From a virus: 26,763 nt of DNA. The notes under the pieces were generated by a model that worked only from the letters and a program-made list of their open reading frames with translations, searched no databases and was not told the origin of the DNA. A program made the position numbers and the translations under genes. The stretch is taken from the IMG/VR virus record IMGVR_UViG_3300047316_000025, positions 1 to 26,763 of that record. The stretch is one strand, 5' to 3'. This document shows positions 14,804 to 20,599 of this stretch, piece by piece (position 1 is the first letter of the stretch; each line of letters begins with the position of its first letter).

Positions 14804-15523
14804 ATGCCGTATCCCAACCTCTTGGCGGCGGGTGTTACCAACGAGGGTACCTTCACGCCGTTTGAGTTGTTCGCGGGCGAGTCTACGATCGTCACCAGTC
14901 AGGGTGTCGTCGGCACGACTTCCGTTCCGCAATTCGTCCCTGTTGTTCGCAATACGGACGGTACCATATCGGCGTGGTCCGATACTTACGCCAGCATGAC
15001 CGGCACGTTTTCCGGTGCGGGAACCGCCAACGATACCATCACGCTTCATGGGGTGGTGTTCACCTTGGTCGCGGCAGCTACAACGGCGAACCAAGTCACG
15101 ATCGGTGGAACCCCGGCTCAGACGGCGGCTAATTTCGCCGCCAAGGCAGATGCGCTTTCGGCCTCAACGCTCATGCACGCTGTCGCCGTTGGTGCCGTAG
15201 TCACGCTTACCGCTATCACTGCGGGTACCGGCGGGAACTCTCTTGCGATTGCGGAAAGCGGCACGTCCTTTTCGTTTACCGGTGGGGCTACGGTCCTTGC
15301 TGGCGGCGCGGCGGGGGCTTCCGGTGTCGCCATCGGCATCTCGGCGCAAGCGGCACCGGTTGGCGGTCACGTCCCATACTTCACGGGTGGGTCGTTCAAC
15401 TGGCTGGCGATTACGTGGCCTGCCTCGGTCACTACGCTGGAGCAGGCCCGTGCGGTGTTTGATCGCACACCGATCTACATCGACAAGATCCTCGGTTCGT
15501 CCGGTCGGATGACTATTCCGTAA
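14804..15523 (+). CDS. Head decoration protein (gpD-like) with inserted domain
   Basis: Capsid-stabilising decoration protein of 239 aa, about twice the length of lambda gpD (110 aa). The gpD fold is split: residues ~28-64 (VVGTTSVPQFVPVV then GTISAWSDTY) match the first half and residues ~170-237 (VAIGISAQAAPVGGHVPYF, SFNWLAITWP, ARAVFDRTPIYI) the second. Between them, about 65-168, lies a Thr/Ala/Gly-rich beta domain (TITLHGVVFTLV, TAGTGGNSLAIAESG) of a type repeated in many phage virion proteins. The insertion falls in the loop after the W-containing strand. AAGGA at 14792-14796 supports the ATG; the gene precedes the major capsid gene as expected. Confidence 0.85.
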   Translation: MPYPNLLAAGVTNEGTFTPFELFAGESTIVTSQGVVGTTSVPQFVPVVRNTDGTISAWSDTYASMTGTFSGAGTANDTITLHGVVFTLVAAATTANQVTIGGTPAQTAANFAAKADALSASTLMHAVAVGAVVTLTAITAGTGGNSLAIAESGTSFSFTGGATVLAGGAAGASGVAIGISAQAAPVGGHVPYFTGGSFNWLAITWPASVTTLEQARAVFDRTPIYIDKILGSSGRMTIP

Positions 15524-15531
15524 ATACGGAA
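15516..15531 (+). repeat. Inverted repeat over stop codon and RBS
   Basis: TTCCGTA-AA-TACGGAA, two perfect 7-base arms. It covers the TAA of the decoration gene and the first bases of the GGAAGGGG ribosome-binding site of the next ORF, so folding in mRNA could lower initiation of the small membrane protein. It is unrelated in sequence to the dispersed 13-bp palindrome apart from the TTCC/GGAA ends. Confidence 0.4.
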
Positions 15532-15541
15532 GGGGTTTGTA

Positions 15542-15712
15542 ATGCCTATCGGGCTTCTGTTCTGGGTGCTTATGGTCATGTGGGTCATTTTCTGGGGGTA
15601 CGGTCGTACGCCCGGTGGACAACCGTATTGGGGTGCCTATAACGGGTGGCTTCTGTTTGTTCTCCTGTTCCTGATCGGTTGGCGCATCTTCGGCTTTGCC
15701 ATCTACAACTGA
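15542..15712 (+). CDS. Second tiny two-helix membrane protein
   Basis: A 56-aa protein: helix one PIGLLFWVLMVMWVIFWGY (residues 2-20), a polar Gly/Pro/Tyr turn (RTPGGQPYWGAYNG), then helix two WLLFVLLFLIGWRIFGFAI (36-54). GGAAGGGG (15528-15535) six bases before the ATG is a strong ribosome-binding site, so it is probably well translated. Similar mini-proteins beginning MPIGLLFW occur in head modules of other phages by my recollection, but their function is not established to me. It is the second such hairpin membrane protein in this head cluster, again just ahead of a major head gene. Confidence 0.75.
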   Translation: MPIGLLFWVLMVMWVIFWGYGRTPGGQPYWGAYNGWLLFVLLFLIGWRIFGFAIYN

Positions 15713-15717
15713 CGCCC

Positions 15718-15730
15718 GGAAGTTACTTCC
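15718..15730. repeat. Dispersed palindrome, perfect copy, intergenic
   Basis: GGAAGTTACTTCC five bases after the small membrane gene's stop, in the capsid gene leader, 11 bases before a weak -35-like element (15742). Confidence 0.95.
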
Positions 15731-15741
15731 TCAACCGCCGT

Positions 15742-15771
15742 TTGCTCACGAGGCGACGGGTCGCTTATCAA
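15742..15771 (+). promoter_or_regulatory. Weak promoter candidate before capsid gene
   Basis: TTGCTC (15742-15747), an 18-base spacer and TATCAA (15766-15771) in the 71-base gap before the major capsid gene. Weak match to consensus. A perfect palindrome copy ends 11 bases upstream of the -35-like element, the same arrangement as before gpW. Confidence 0.2.
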
Positions 15772-15783
15772 GGGAAACACACA

Positions 15784-16920
15784 ATGCGTAACAAGCTGTT
15801 CGCGCCCGCCTCTTTCGTTCCTCGCGTTGCGGCGGGAGACATCGGGCTTTATTCGTCCGCTACGTTGATCGACGTTCTGTACGATCCGGCAAATGCGCCA
15901 GAACTCAATCAATTCTGGATGAAGTTCTTTCCTCGGACGATCAACTTCACGACCGAGAAGATCATGTTCGATGAGATCGACAACAACGAATATCGGTTGG
16001 CACCGTTCGTTGCTCCGAACGTGCAGGGTCGCGTGGTCGCATCGAAAGGTTTTCAGACCCGTTCGTTCAAGCCCGCTTACGTCAAGCCGAAGCATGTTAT
16101 CGATCCGTCGCGGACGATCCCGCGCCGTGCCGGTGAAGCTCCCGGTACGTTCGGCGGCAGTCTGTCGCTGCAACAGAAATTCGACCTCATCATGGCCGAC
16201 AATCTGCGGCGCGAACGTGCCATGATCGAGAACCGGTGGGACTGGATGGCGTGCAAGGCCATCGTGGACGGTTTTGTCACGGTGTCCGGTGAAGACTATC
16301 CGACGACTACCGTGGACTTTGGACGCGACGCGGGCCTTACCACGATACTGACTGGTGCCGCGCTCTGGACGGCATCGACAGCAACACCGATGGCCGACAT
16401 TCAGGCCAAGCGTACCCTGGCGTTCAAGTTGTCCCGCTCTCCGGTCAACACGTTGATCTTCGGCGTTGATGCCTGGACGGCGTTCACGCAGGAAAATCAC
16501 CCCGACGTTCAGACGTTGCTCAACGTTTTGCGTCGTGGCAACGAGTCCGTGTTCAACGGCGCGAACATCAGCGACGGCTCGCCCTACAACTATCAGGGCT
16601 ACATCGCCGGTGCGAACACCGGACGGCTCGATCTCTGGACGTACTCGAACTTCTACGAGAGCGACGGTACGGACGGCAACACGGTGGGCGTCGGGGTTAA
16701 CTACCTTGATCCAACCTATGTCGTGGGTGTCGGCGGCGCGATCAACGGTATCTCCTGCTACGGAGCGATCATGGATCGTCGGGCACAGCTTCAGGCGCTT
16801 TCCATGTTCCCCAAGGTGTGGGATGAGGAAGACCCGAGTGTCACCTATTCGATGACGCAATCGGCTCCGCTCATGGTACCGCTTCGTCCGAACAACACGT
16901 TCCGTATGAAGGTAGCTTGA
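15784..16920 (+). CDS. Major capsid protein (capsid E family)
   Basis: Main shell protein, 378 aa, of the phage capsid protein E (lambda gpE-like, HK97 fold) family; lambda gpE is 341 aa. Recognised by FFPRTINFTTEKIMFDEI, RLAPFVAPNVQGRVV, SFKPAYVKPKHVIDP, the long spine-like helix MIENRWDWMACKAIVDG, and the C-terminal Met/Pro-rich strand ending FRMKVA. The ATG at 15784 is preceded by AAGGGAA; an upstream in-frame extension to 15646 would overlap the small membrane gene and lacks conservation. Preceded by a palindrome and a weak promoter candidate, followed by a terminator-like hairpin, as fits a highly expressed gene. No palindrome occurs inside it. Confidence 0.95.
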   Translation: MRNKLFAPASFVPRVAAGDIGLYSSATLIDVLYDPANAPELNQFWMKFFPRTINFTTEKIMFDEIDNNEYRLAPFVAPNVQGRVVASKGFQTRSFKPAYVKPKHVIDPSRTIPRRAGEAPGTFGGSLSLQQKFDLIMADNLRRERAMIENRWDWMACKAIVDGFVTVSGEDYPTTTVDFGRDAGLTTILTGAALWTASTATPMADIQAKRTLAFKLSRSPVNTLIFGVDAWTAFTQENHPDVQTLLNVLRRGNESVFNGANISDGSPYNYQGYIAGANTGRLDLWTYSNFYESDGTDGNTVGVGVNYLDPTYVVGVGGAINGISCYGAIMDRRAQLQALSMFPKVWDEEDPSVTYSMTQSAPLMVPLRPNNTFRMKVA

Positions 16921-16927
16921 CCTAACT

Positions 16928-16955
16928 GAAAGACGCGAGGGCAATCGCGTCTTTC
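16928..16955 (+). terminator. Hairpin terminator after capsid gene
   Basis: Perfect 11-bp inverted repeat GAAAGACGCGA / TCGCGTCTTTC with a 6-base loop, beginning seven bases after the capsid stop. The 3' arm ends CTTTC, so the T-run is short and part of the stem; partial termination or 3'-end protection of the capsid message is likely, with some read-through to the tail genes. Confidence 0.65.
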
Positions 16956-16972
16956 CGAATGGAGGAGTACTC

Positions 16973-17341
16973 ATGCCGAGTTTAATTCCGACGATTTCTG
17001 TAGGCGTCAGCCGAGAAATCAATGGTCGTAATCAAACCATCTTCCCGCCTATCGGTGAGATGTTTGAGTTCACTGCCGAAGAGGTCAAACAAATCCGTGC
17101 CGCTGCGCCCGAAGGTCTGCGGCGTCCGATCAACGAGACCTCCGCCAGTAAGCCTGCTCCGAAAGAGGAAGTAACTTCCGAAGAAGAAGAGACTTCGGAA
17201 GAAGAGACGGTGGAAGAAGAGACCACACATCATGTTCAATCGGGGCGTCCTCTGACACCGCAACAACAACGCCAAGCCGCAGCGGCGCAGCGTCGTGCCG
17301 CAGCTCGCCATGGTGGACGCGGCGGGGACGACGATCTGTGA
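16973..17341 (+). CDS. Hypothetical acidic linker protein of head-tail module
   Basis: A 122-aa protein with no family I recognise. Residues 1-55 look folded (SLIPTISVGVSREI, FPPIGEMFEFTAEEVKQIRAA), followed by a Glu-rich disordered stretch (residues ~63-88, EEETSEEETVEEE) and a Gln/Ala/Arg-rich tail ending GRGGDDDL. By position after the capsid gene it occupies the place of lambda FI or of a small connector-associated protein. GGAGGAG at 16961-16967 is a near-ideal ribosome-binding site for ATG 16973. The palindrome at 17167 supplies the first EVTS of the acidic stretch, and TTCGGAAG-like repeats follow, suggesting the site was absorbed into low-complexity sequence. Confidence 0.7.
   Translation: MPSLIPTISVGVSREINGRNQTIFPPIGEMFEFTAEEVKQIRAAAPEGLRRPINETSASKPAPKEEVTSEEEETSEEETVEEETTHHVQSGRPLTPQQQRQAAAAQRRAAARHGGRGGDDDL
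17167..17179. repeat. Dispersed palindrome, perfect copy (centre A)
   Basis: GGAAGTAACTTCC in the acidic-linker gene, read EVTS at the start of the Glu-rich stretch. Confidence 0.95.
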
Positions 17342-17817
17342 GCTTCCTCGATATCAAAGCCAGAACGCGCCGACAGGTTCATGCGACCTTCGCGGTGCCG
17401 TGCATTCTTACCGTGGAAGACGTGACGTACGCTTTGGCGGCACGTCTTCACGGACGGATGGTGGTTGGTGGCGATATCGAGTCACAGGGTTACTCGGTTA
17501 CCATCGAGGGCGTCTTTCGAGTGATATTCAATCGGGAAGAACTCGCCATACTCGACGTGACGCCTCGACGTGGCGATCAGGTGACGTTCATAAACTACAT
17601 CGGTCCCGGTCAGAACATAGCGGTCGAACTCGACGCTCGCGATGAGTACGAGGGGCCGATAGATGAGAAATGGTCTGTAGCTCAGTTCAGTTCCACGGCG
17701 GCATCTGTCGGTGATGCAGCGGCGGGTACCGGTACCGCCGAAGCGGAGGCTGAAGCCGTGACCGAAGCGATGGCAGAAGCGGCTGGTTTCGGTGACGCTG
17801 AAGGTGATGAGCTATGA
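17338..17817 (+). CDS. Putative head-tail connector (FII-like stopper)
   Basis: A 159-aa protein starting with GTG at 17338 (GTGA overlap). The first ~110 residues are beta-rich (VPCILTVEDVTYALAARL, then VTIEGVFRVIFNREELAILDV, RRGDQVTFIN), consistent with the small beta-barrel of FII-type head-completion proteins that bind under gpW. The last ~45 residues are a low-complexity Ala/Glu/Gly tail (AEAEAEAVTEAMAEAAGFGD) not seen in lambda FII. Assignment rests on synteny (after capsid, before gpZ and gpU) and a loose strand pattern. A near-symmetrical GTACCGGTAC stretch at ~17726 encodes part of this tail. Confidence 0.55.
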   Translation: MSFLDIKARTRRQVHATFAVPCILTVEDVTYALAARLHGRMVVGGDIESQGYSVTIEGVFRVIFNREELAILDVTPRRGDQVTFINYIGPGQNIAVELDARDEYEGPIDEKWSVAQFSSTAASVGDAAAGTGTAEAEAEAVTEAMAEAAGFGDAEGDEL

Positions 17818-18419
17818 GCGTCGATATCGACAGCAGTCAGGTGACCGATCTCGAACACCTGTTCGAGAAATTCCCTGACATCGCCCGTCAGGCGATGAGC
17901 ATTGCGCTCAACGAGACAGCGCGTGGCCCGGCGTTGAAAGCTGCCAAGCGCAACATCATGGCGCAGATCAACTTCCCCGAAGGGTACCTCGACACTCGCG
18001 TGGAGTTTAAGAAAGCCGCCACGCCGTACAATCTGGAAGCTCGTATCGTTGGTCGAGATCGTCCGACCTCGCTGGCGCGTTTCACCCCGCCGGGGACACC
18101 GATTGGACGACAAGCTGTCGTGAACCGCGGAATAAACGTCACCGTCAAACGCGGTTCTCCGCGACGCATTCCGCAAGGCTTCTTGGTCAACCTCCGCAAC
18201 TCCAACATCGGCTTTGCCATTCGTCTGAAGCCCGGTGAGACGGTTCGCGGCGTGCAACGGTTTAATCCGGTGCGGCTGTTCCCGAATGTCTACCTCCTGT
18301 ACGGGCCTTCGGTGGATCAGGTCTTGACTGATGTGGGCGACCAGATCGCCGAGGAAGTAACTTCCGATATCGCCACCGAGTTCAACCGGCAGTTCGCTCG
18401 TTTGAGTGGATTAGGCTGA
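17814..18419 (+). CDS. Minor tail protein gpZ-like (tail completion)
   Basis: Protein of 201 aa, close to lambda gpZ (192 aa). The family pattern is visible: an N-terminal helical region with FPDIARQAMSIALNETAR, then AAKRNIMAQINFPEGYLDTR, the EARIVGRDRPTSLARF strand pair and a C-terminal helix (VGDQIAEEVTSDIATEFNRQ). gpZ acts with gpU at the head-proximal end of the tail so that it can join the head. The four-base overlap with the upstream gene and TGATG overlap with the gpU-like gene downstream fit the lambda order Z-U-V. A perfect palindrome at 18353 encodes EVTS inside the C-terminal helix. Confidence 0.82.
   Translation: MSVDIDSSQVTDLEHLFEKFPDIARQAMSIALNETARGPALKAAKRNIMAQINFPEGYLDTRVEFKKAATPYNLEARIVGRDRPTSLARFTPPGTPIGRQAVVNRGINVTVKRGSPRRIPQGFLVNLRNSNIGFAIRLKPGETVRGVQRFNPVRLFPNVYLLYGPSVDQVLTDVGDQIAEEVTSDIATEFNRQFARLSGLG
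18353..18365. repeat. Dispersed palindrome, perfect copy (centre A)
   Basis: GGAAGTAACTTCC near the 3' end of the gpZ-like gene, read EVTS within a helix. Confidence 0.95.
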
Positions 18420-18925
18420 TGGCGTTCGGGGGCGACACCAAACAGTTTATTATCCTGAAACGCCTTACGGTGTTGCTCGAAGGCGTCACTACGGTCAACG
18501 GATATGATTTCGATCTAACCGGTAAAGTCTTTCGAGGCAAGCTGGTGTTCGGAGCGCAAGAGGCCACGCCGTTCGTCTCGATTGTCGAGTTTCCCCGGCC
18601 CGATACTGCGCCGATTGAGGGTGGTGCTGAACGAGTACGACGACTGGAGGAATGGGAACTCCAGGTGCAAGGATGGACGAAAACCGTTCAGGCCAATCCG
18701 ACTGATGAACTCTACGGTTTGAAAGGAGCCATCGAACATCGGCTGGCACGGATCATGGACCCGGACAGCAGTGACTACAGGCTTGGTCGGATCATCGACC
18801 GTGCGCGTATCGGCCCCGGTGTGGTGCGGGCGGCTACTCCACAGACGGCGGGAACAGAAGCTCTATACCTCCCGCTTATTATCCACTATACTTACAACGT
18901 CGCGGACCCTTGGTCGGTCCAATAA
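18419..18925 (+). CDS. Tail terminator (gpU-like)
   Basis: A 168-aa protein in the position of lambda gpU, the hexameric ring that caps tail-tube growth. Features are an N-terminal helix/strand unit (LKRLTVLLEGV), a central strand region (TPFVSIVEFPRPD), a WELQVQGWTK strand, a helical KGAIEHRLARIM segment and a C-terminal strand (YLPLIIHYTYNV), consistent with the alpha/beta fold of tail terminators. Overlap with the upstream stop is one base. Call rests on gene order and general pattern; sequence similarity to lambda U is low. The downstream gene is the tail tube protein. Confidence 0.7.
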   Translation: MAFGGDTKQFIILKRLTVLLEGVTTVNGYDFDLTGKVFRGKLVFGAQEATPFVSIVEFPRPDTAPIEGGAERVRRLEEWELQVQGWTKTVQANPTDELYGLKGAIEHRLARIMDPDSSDYRLGRIIDRARIGPGVVRAATPQTAGTEALYLPLIIHYTYNVADPWSVQ

Positions 18926-18949
18926 CCTCCGATGTGAAAGGCAACAGCC

Positions 18950-19840
18950 ATGGCTGATAATCTGGTTCTTGGACGCGGCAAAGTATTCGTCCAGCCGTAT
19001 CCCAAAGGTGATACTACCGGCGGCACCAAAGGCTATCTCGGTGCAACGCCTTCATTTGCGTTGGCGCAGACTGACACCAAGCTGGATCACTTCAGTGCCG
19101 AGGGCGGCATCAAGGTCAAGGATCGCTCTGTGATCCTGACCCAAGACATGACCATCACGCTTGAGGTCGATAACATCATGATCGCCAACCTCGCGTTGTG
19201 GTTCGGCGGTAACGACACTGACACTCCGCCGCTCGACGCGCCGGGTGATCTTGGTACCATCGCGGTGATCGGTCGAGCCGACAGCATCTTCGGTGCGGTG
19301 TTCTTTGAGTCCGACAATGCTGAGGGCGACAACACCAACTACTGGTTCCCGTATTGCAGCATCACGCCCAGCGGCACTTTCGCTTTGAAGGGCGATACGT
19401 GGCAAGTGATGACGTTCACTATCGAAGCCTTGAAGCGCGATCATGAGACACAGCGTATCTACGTTTACACGCCAGACGCAGGCACGAGCGCAGCCGACGA
19501 CGACACGCCGCTTCTCGACATCGCCGACGTGGCGGCGGCTGGTAGCGGCGACGGTGGTGTCGGCGGTGGGTTGACCGGCGGCACGGTTACGGCTCCAGGG
19601 ACGATGGGGGCGCTTACGCCGTTCTATGTCAGCTACACGCTCACCGGTTCGACCAACGGCTGGCTTCAGTTGTACGACGCTGGTGCGGCTGTCGGAGGTC
19701 CGGTCGCTGCTCACGGTTCGCCGGATATCACTGGTCCGTTCGTGGCTCCAGCGGCGGGAACCTACACGGTGAAGTTGTTCGGCACTTCCAATGCTTCAGG
19801 TCCGATACTCGCCACTTCGGGCGCTATCACTATCAGTTAA
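18950..19840 (+). CDS. Major tail tube protein with Ig-like C-terminal domain
   Basis: Tail tube subunit of 296 aa. Residues 1-~175 form the tube domain (LVLGRGKVFVQPYP, VILTQDMTITLEVDNI, TPSGTFALKGDTWQVMTFTI, and an Asn-Tyr-Trp strand between). A Gly/Ala/Asp-rich linker (~180-212) leads to a C-terminal Ig-like beta domain (TPFYVSYTLTGSTNGWLQLY, then AAGTYTVKLFGTSNASG), comparable to the extra Ig domain on lambda gpV. The first Met at 18950 follows AAAGG with ten-base spacing. The stop is followed by two hairpins, and the protein lies between gpU-like and chaperone genes in lambda order. Confidence 0.85.
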   Translation: MADNLVLGRGKVFVQPYPKGDTTGGTKGYLGATPSFALAQTDTKLDHFSAEGGIKVKDRSVILTQDMTITLEVDNIMIANLALWFGGNDTDTPPLDAPGDLGTIAVIGRADSIFGAVFFESDNAEGDNTNYWFPYCSITPSGTFALKGDTWQVMTFTIEALKRDHETQRIYVYTPDAGTSAADDDTPLLDIADVAAAGSGDGGVGGGLTGGTVTAPGTMGALTPFYVSYTLTGSTNGWLQLYDAGAAVGGPVAAHGSPDITGPFVAPAAGTYTVKLFGTSNASGPILATSGAITIS

Positions 19841-19865
19841 ATCGTCCGTCTTCGGACTTCCGTGC

Positions 19866-19893
19866 GAGGGCGGGGCCGCGAGGTTCCGCCCTC
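19866..19893 (+). terminator. GNRA-looped hairpin after tail tube gene
   Basis: GAGGGCGGGGCC and GGTTCCGCCCTC form a 12-bp RNA stem (two G-U pairs) closed by a GCGA tetraloop of the GNRA class. It is followed by TTGGTATC, so the U-tract is weak. A small 5-bp hairpin (GTCCG-TCTT-CGGAC, 19844-19857) precedes it. Together they could attenuate transcription or stabilise the 3' end of the abundant tail tube message, as the hairpin after the capsid gene does. Confidence 0.5.
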
Positions 19894-19916
19894 TTGGTAT
19901 CGAACAGGAGATCACA

Positions 19917-20369
19917 ATGGCTCTCGCGGATTACGTCGTGCAGCGGCGCGACGTTACCGACTTCAACGGCAAAGTGGTTGCCAAGGTACGCGGCCTTAAC
20001 TTCGAAGACATCTCGCAGTTGGTACGGAACCATCTGACTGAGCTGACCACGGTATTCAGCGGTGCTGCGACCGAGGGGAAGTTACTTCCAGAGAACGTGG
20101 ATATCAATTCGTTGTTGCTTAGTCTGGTCATCAAAACTCCTGACACGGCAGCTAAAATGCTGGCTCTTGGTTGTGACGAACCGGATGCGATCGAGAATGC
20201 AAAATTACTCCCGGCTCCGCTGCAACTCAAGATACTCGGTGAAATCACCGCTCTCACCTTCGAGGATGTCGGTGGCCCTTTGTTGTTTCTCGAAATGGTA
20301 AAGATCGCGGTGGCTTCTCAGCGCCCGGTTTTGGCCGAGCGGGCAAGTTCGACGCGCGTAGTACAATAG
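19917..20369 (+). CDS. Tail assembly chaperone G
   Basis: A 150-aa protein in the position of lambda gpG, the chaperone that coats the tape measure during tail assembly. It starts MALADYVVQRRDV with a beta hairpin (VTDFNGKVVAKVRGLNFEDI) and then is helical, ending with FLEMVKIAVASQRPV. AACAGGAG at 19903-19910 supports ATG 19917; a longer in-frame reading from 19791 would start inside the tail tube gene and cross both hairpins. The palindrome at 20077 encodes GKLLP. A -1 frameshift near the 3' end gives the longer GT product. Confidence 0.8.
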   Translation: MALADYVVQRRDVTDFNGKVVAKVRGLNFEDISQLVRNHLTELTTVFSGAATEGKLLPENVDINSLLLSLVIKTPDTAAKMLALGCDEPDAIENAKLLPAPLQLKILGEITALTFEDVGGPLLFLEMVKIAVASQRPVLAERASSTRVVQ

Positions 20370-20599
20370 TTTCGTGGTACCGTGATCTTCGCGACTGCAT
20401 TGGCTTGTTGCTTTCCCAAGGCCATACCGGCGCGACGCAGTATCCCATTGCCTACCTCTGGAACGAAGTGAGATTTACCAGGGATCGAATGAACGCCGTG
20501 ATGACTACCGAGGCCGTGATAATGAAGGCAACGATCAGTCAGGCGGTGTGGGGCGGCAAGGAACTGAGAGAACTGTTGGAGAAATTAAATGGCGACTGA
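19917..20599 (+). CDS. Tail assembly chaperone GT (-1 frameshift product)
   Basis: Fusion of G with a second reading frame, 227 aa in total. The -1 frame is open from 20243 (after a TGA at 20240-20242) to the TGA at 20597-20599 and encodes a protein-like sequence (IVSWYRDLRDCIGLLLSQG, YPIAYLWNEVRFTRDRMNAV, GGKELRELLEKLNGD) without its own good start: Met codons are late and have no ribosome-binding site. This is the arrangement of lambda G-T and of many long-tailed phages, where a few percent of ribosomes shift. The T-like part would recruit tail tube protein to the tape measure. The stop overlaps the tape measure start by 11 bases. Confidence 0.78.
20077..20089. repeat. Dispersed palindrome, perfect copy (centre T)
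   Basis: GGAAGTTACTTCC in the tail chaperone G gene, read GKLLP. Confidence 0.95.
20276..20333 (+). promoter_or_regulatory. Programmed -1 frameshift region
   Basis: The shift must happen in 20243-20369, where both frames are open. Two heptamers are in the right phase: CCCTTTG at 20276-20282, a canonical X-XXY-YYZ sequence read as C-CCT-TTG, and GGTTTTG at 20327-20333, read G-GTT-TTG, less canonical but much nearer the 3' end of G, where such sites usually lie. Which one is used cannot be decided from sequence; both give a 227-aa product. Confidence 0.6.

Noticed and set aside
15920-15932. TGAAGTTCTTTCC in the capsid gene resembling the palindrome
   Set aside because: Three mismatches, and it encodes the conserved KFFPR motif of capsid E proteins.
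15703-17022. Long antisense open frame opposite the capsid gene
   Set aside because: No family resemblance, covers the conserved capsid gene and its terminator; a shadow of high-GC coding bias. The same holds for antisense frames opposite the tape measure (20960-22003).
17721-17740. GTACCGGTAC symmetrical stretch as a binding site
   Set aside because: GGTACC/GGTACCG strings are frequent in this genome as Gly-Thr/Val-Pro codons; no spacing pattern.
20405-20599. Independent 64-aa gene before the tape measure
   Set aside because: Only a TTG start without ribosome-binding site; the frame is open back to 20243 and fits the -1 frameshift T extension.
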